From positions 238,438 to 270,458 of the forward strand of contig NW_019091365.1 of the NCBI RefSeq assembly GCF_001949145.1: a stretch of DNA of 32,021 nucleotides. The letters are read 5' to 3'. Position numbers and translations under genes: made by a program. The stretch is from Acanthaster planci. Its lineage: Eukaryota; Echinodermata; Asteroidea; Valvatida; Acanthasteridae. Shown piece after piece: positions 28,934 through 32,021 of the stretch; position 1 is the first letter of the stretch; every line of letters starts with the position of its first letter. Under the pieces are notes generated by a model. The model had not been told where the DNA came from, did no database searches, and was given only the letters and a program-made list of their open reading frames with translations.

Positions 28934-30385
28934 TATCGGCAGATTTTCCTCCTCAATAGTTTTTTTTTTGGGGGGGGGAAACACAAGGGATCATAGGGCT
29001 AGACTGTACGGGGGGTCCCATGCCCGTTAGTTACGCCACTCTGTCCTTTAATTTTTGTTAGTTTCTTTAAGTATTAATTTTCGCACTTATTCGTTCATTA
29101 TGTGGTTTCATTTGTTTGTTAATGAGTATATAGGCCTAGTAATTATTATAAATCTTTTTTACCTTGACCAAGCGACACGGTAACTGTGTGATCGAAGTTA
29201 CAGCAGGTGCGATTTAACCAAGGACGGATCAGTAACAACATTAGGGCAAAAAATCTTACCTTGGCGGGGGACAAAATATTTTGAAATATTTAACGTAACC
29301 TGTTGTGAGTTTTCTGAGGGGAGCTCCATTCTGGGCTTTTTAAAAGGGCCTTTGGAAGAAGGGGAAATGAAAGAGACCCACAAATCGCATTTCTAATCAT
29401 TACTTTTATCTCAGTATTTATGAAAATCCTTTTGGGGATCCGCCAATGTGTTTCAACTCTTGGCTGAACCCTTTCTTCTAAGTTCACACTCATATCAGCT
29501 ACTCGGAAGGCCCATTTCCAGCATTTGCAGCAGTGTGGTGTTACGTTATAGCGCCCCCTGTTAGTCGTCGGTAAGTATTTTGAGCCCTTGGTATTCAATT
29601 GCTGAACCTAAGATGGATTAGCCAGAGCGAGAAAGGCGAAGCCGAGACCCGAAACCGAAGCTAATCCTGTCGATAAAACAAAAACTATTTAATGGGTTTA
29701 TTTTTGTTGGTTTATTTGTTAATTATTGTTTTCTTTGTTTTTATATAATAGGCTGGCTATGTGCATGAGTGAAATTTCTAAAGGCGCTGTTAAAGCTAAC
29801 GATGACTCTCCAGCTACTCTCTTGAGGCTGAGTTCGGGCGGCTTGTTCTCGTATGTTCACGAACAGCTCGATTTGTTCGTGGGTCGGCCGCTCGAACGCC
29901 TGGAACATACAACCGGTTATTGCTGGTGCTTTTCTATTTAAACATTAATTTTTTTTGCTGTGGAAAATTAGTATTGTTAATTTGTAAAACTTTCCATTGT
30001 CTCCAGCTTTGTGAGCCAGCTTGCGTTCAAAAATCAAAATCTCACAAGTTTGTCCTTGTGTTCCTGTAAAACCCTGACGAGAAGGTGGTGTGTGATCCTG
30101 TTCCGAGAACAGTGTTCTTGAGTCGTGTTCCCGCCGTTTGAGCGCAAGAACAAGAAACCCGTGTCAAAAACAGGCTGCCCGAATTCGACCTAACCTATCT
30201 GTCGAAAAACAACATAGGGGGCGCCAGACTTTCATTTCAGACAACCAAAAGAAGGCAACGTGCATGGGATGGGAGCTATTTCAGGATGCAGGACGTAGAT
30301 TTTGGGGAGAACTCATCAGTCCATTTTTTTGAACAATTACAAGTTGCACACTTCCAAGTGCGCGTGAAACGTGCGACCTACGTGT

Positions 30386-30607
30386 TCAGGAAACTGTCAA
30401 AGTTATCAAAGTAGTAAACGGAGTGAAATGAAACTTAGTAAGATCTCCCGCCCTTTCGTACTGCTCGATCGTCTGCAGCCGCCAGTCGAACTTAACACCT
30501 TGTAGTTGGTTCATCTTGGTCCGAGTCAGTGCCTTATACTCGAATAACATCTCACGAGAAGGCTCAACTTCACGATTATCGATGCGCGGGAACTGCTCCA
30601 GGAGCTT
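30386..30607 (-). CDS. Candidate last exon of the same gene
   Basis: Seventy-three codons and a stop, after a possible acceptor ATGCTACAG, starting KLLEQFPRIDNREVEPSREM. The first 50 residues look like a real protein (charged, with FEYKALTRTKMNQLQG and KFDWRLQTIEQYERAG); the last 20 residues are Thr/Phe-rich and may be intron read-through if the true donor lies near 30460. Joined to the two exons above it would give 172 residues. Unrecognised. Confidence 0.3.
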   Translation of the reverse strand, partial: KLLEQFPRIDNREVEPSREMLFEYKALTRTKMNQLQGVKFDWRLQTIEQYERAGDLTKFHFTPFTTLITLTVS

Positions 30608-31316
30608 CTGTAGCATCACAAAATCCATTTCCCCTTCAAGCCGAAATTTTAAAAAAAAATCAACAGGCCTATACATCCACCAATTTAAAGGCCTATAGGC
30701 CTTTCAAGAAACTTGACTTTGTGGTTGAACAAGCCCCGTTTAAATTTTCGAGTGAGATGAAAAAAATGTAATTAAATTCTGGTATTGTGCGAGACGCACT
30801 AGATAAAACCTGCCCAAAATCCGATGGACTGATCTTTATGGTACGTGGTCGGATTGAAAAGCGGTAGCTGTGGCCAAGTTACCAGATGAACTCATCATGC
30901 ATACCGCAACCTACACAAACCTCAAAGGCCTATGCAGTGCCAGCTCACCTGATGTGTGACGTTGTTTTCGATGACCATTCAACTGCTGCTGAAGGTTGTT
31001 ACGGAGGATTTTGCTGCATACGTTTTTTTCTTAACATAATGCACATTATTTTGTGGCAAAATTCAACCAAAGCTTCAAGTGGGTCAACGACGTACCATCA
31101 GCCTTTAATTGCCTGCTGTGCCCTTACTCCGACTTGAAGACTCGACGCAAGCACAAAGACATGTTTAATTTACATTCCATAAGAGTCCAAGAAACAAAGC
31201 CCAAAGAAATTAGTCCTCATACCATCGACTCGGGCCCTACAAACAGGGCTGTAAATGCTGTACTGATTGCTGTACGACTGTTTACCGTCTCCGTTTTGTA
31301 GGACTAACCGTCCTAC

Positions 31317-31448
31317 ATACATGAAGAAGTGATGGTAAATAGTTATACAATCGAACGCCCAACTCAATTCGTACATGGGTGTGTTTTGATCCCAGAACCA
31401 GCTCAAATAGTCCATGAGGAACACCAGCATTTTTAACCACTTTCCCAC
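31317..31448 (-). CDS. Candidate second exon of the same gene
   Basis: Forty-four codons, starting VGKWLKMLVFLMDYLSWFWD, after acceptor GTTTTCTTGAAAAAACAG. The donor may be TAT|GTAGGA, which keeps phase 0; a better-looking GTATGT four bases earlier would change the phase. Trp, Tyr and Phe are unusually frequent, but the piece is not a clean membrane segment. Unrecognised. Confidence 0.32.
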
Positions 31449-31619
31449 CTGTTTTTTCAAGAAAACGGTTACCCAGGCCGGCTTGCTTGTTAACGATTTA
31501 TAGCAACTGGTGAAAACATGTGTGCCATCGGACACACTGAAAACCCCTTTCCACTTTGGCTTTCAGTACCTACCTGCTCCACTACCGACCCCGAGTACCG
31601 CAGCTCCTCGAGATCTCAC

Positions 31620-31784
31620 CTGCCAAAATGTGGCCCTGAGTTTTTCAACCCCCGCTCCGCCGAAAACGCCATCCATCCAATTAGCGAGCATGCTGAAATC
31701 GGCCGACCGCGCACTGAAGATTTCTAACGCCATTAAATAGTAGTCAATGTTTGCGGCCAGGCCAACTAAAGGTGTACGTTCCAT
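31620..31784 (-). CDS. Candidate first exon of a second gene (unrecognised)
   Basis: Fifty-five codons from an ATG at 31784, starting MERTPLVGLAANIDYYLMAL and ending at a good donor, CAG|GTGAGA. The composition (aromatic and aliphatic residues mixed with charges, GC-richer than surroundings) looks coding, and the frame fits the next candidate exon in phase 0. I do not recognise the protein. It would be in the same orientation as the coiled-coil gene and upstream of it. Confidence 0.4.
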
Positions 31785-32021
31785 TTTTCGTTTCTGCTAA
31801 AAAATTGTTCTTTAATGCTCACAACCTGAAGGAGAATACTTAAGATCTTGCTGCGCATGAGGTCTAGCCCCTGTGGGTGCGTTCAATTAGCTTACACGTG
31901 TAAGTCAAACTTACACCAGAGCGTTCGTTTAGCAATCACGTGATCCTCGTGCCTGCTTCAGGATAGGAGTAGACATTCTTTGGTGGGGTGGGGTTCTTTT
32001 CGGTTTGACTAATGGGGCGTG
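31785..32021. other. Right edge, possible promoter side of the second gene
   Basis: Nothing recognised beyond short palindromic words such as TTACACGTGTAA (31893-31904). Confidence 0.4.

Larger units (their letters stand above)
26887..30385. other. Right-hand intergenic region
   Basis: No convincing gene. 27266-28338 and 28451-28933 look like transposon remains; the rest is AT-rich with homopolymer runs of C or G. A weak candidate exon on the plus strand near 29751-29941 is discussed among the rejected items. Confidence 0.5.

Noticed and set aside
29290-29598. 102-codon minus-strand frame
   Set aside because: No recognisable domain and no splice partner; composition like intergenic sequence.
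29751-29941. Plus-strand frame after a good acceptor (TTTGTTTTTATATAATAG)
   Set aside because: Pyrimidine tract and frame are suggestive (SYVHEQLDLFVGRPLERL), but it stands alone, is unrecognised and has no partner exon.

Overview
The window is eukaryotic nuclear DNA from an animal. Short coding exons are separated by AT-rich introns of about 0.3 to 4.2 kb with GT..AG borders, there is a run of Ns (an assembly gap), and decayed transposons and tRNA-derived SINEs are scattered through the introns. Many ACATGT-type palindromic stretches and the kinds of repeats suggest a marine invertebrate, perhaps a deuterostome (echinoderm, hemichordate or cephalochordate), but the sequence alone does not settle the species.

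One gene fills most of the window (224 to 26850, minus strand). I reconstructed 23 exons by hand from open frame, splice sites and phase. They join in one frame to 952 codons with no stop, from a well supported start codon at 26850 down to 224; the 3' end lies beyond the left edge. The protein has a Ser/Arg-rich head of about 65 residues followed by an almost unbroken coiled coil. I do not recognise the gene. A centrosomal, ciliary or other scaffold role is inference from the coiled coil only.

The most striking property is exon architecture. All 22 introns are phase 0. Of 22 internal exons, 13 are exact multiples of 7 codons (21, 28, 49 or 56) and 5 more are 7n+4 codons (25, 32, 53, 53, 81), the spacing of a coiled-coil stutter. 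Most exons open with a hydrophobic residue, and a motif like R-D/E-x-T-I-x-x-L recurs from exon to exon. The gene therefore looks built from whole-heptad exon modules. A later tandem duplication of one 21-codon exon with its flanking intron (8352 to 8872 and 8952 to 9665) shows the process at work.

The introns and the right-hand flank carry several short non-autonomous transposon candidates: a foldback insertion with a 12-base flanking repeat (3539-3672), a Harbinger-like MITE with TTA duplications (8203-8321), three hAT-like elements with 8-base duplications (13042-13315, 21375-21857, 25524-26244), a GATTTAAATC-rich element (27266-28338) and a mariner-like inverted-repeat element (28451-28933). 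The element at 25524-26244 has 16-base minisatellites inside its inverted ends. tRNA-like SINEs lie at about 6111-6209, 6735-6812 and 24616-24745.

To the right, 26851 to 30385 holds no convincing gene. A second minus-strand gene may lie at 30386 to 31784 (three candidate exons, 172 codons, unrecognised), with low confidence. Nothing bacterial, viral or CRISPR-like was seen.
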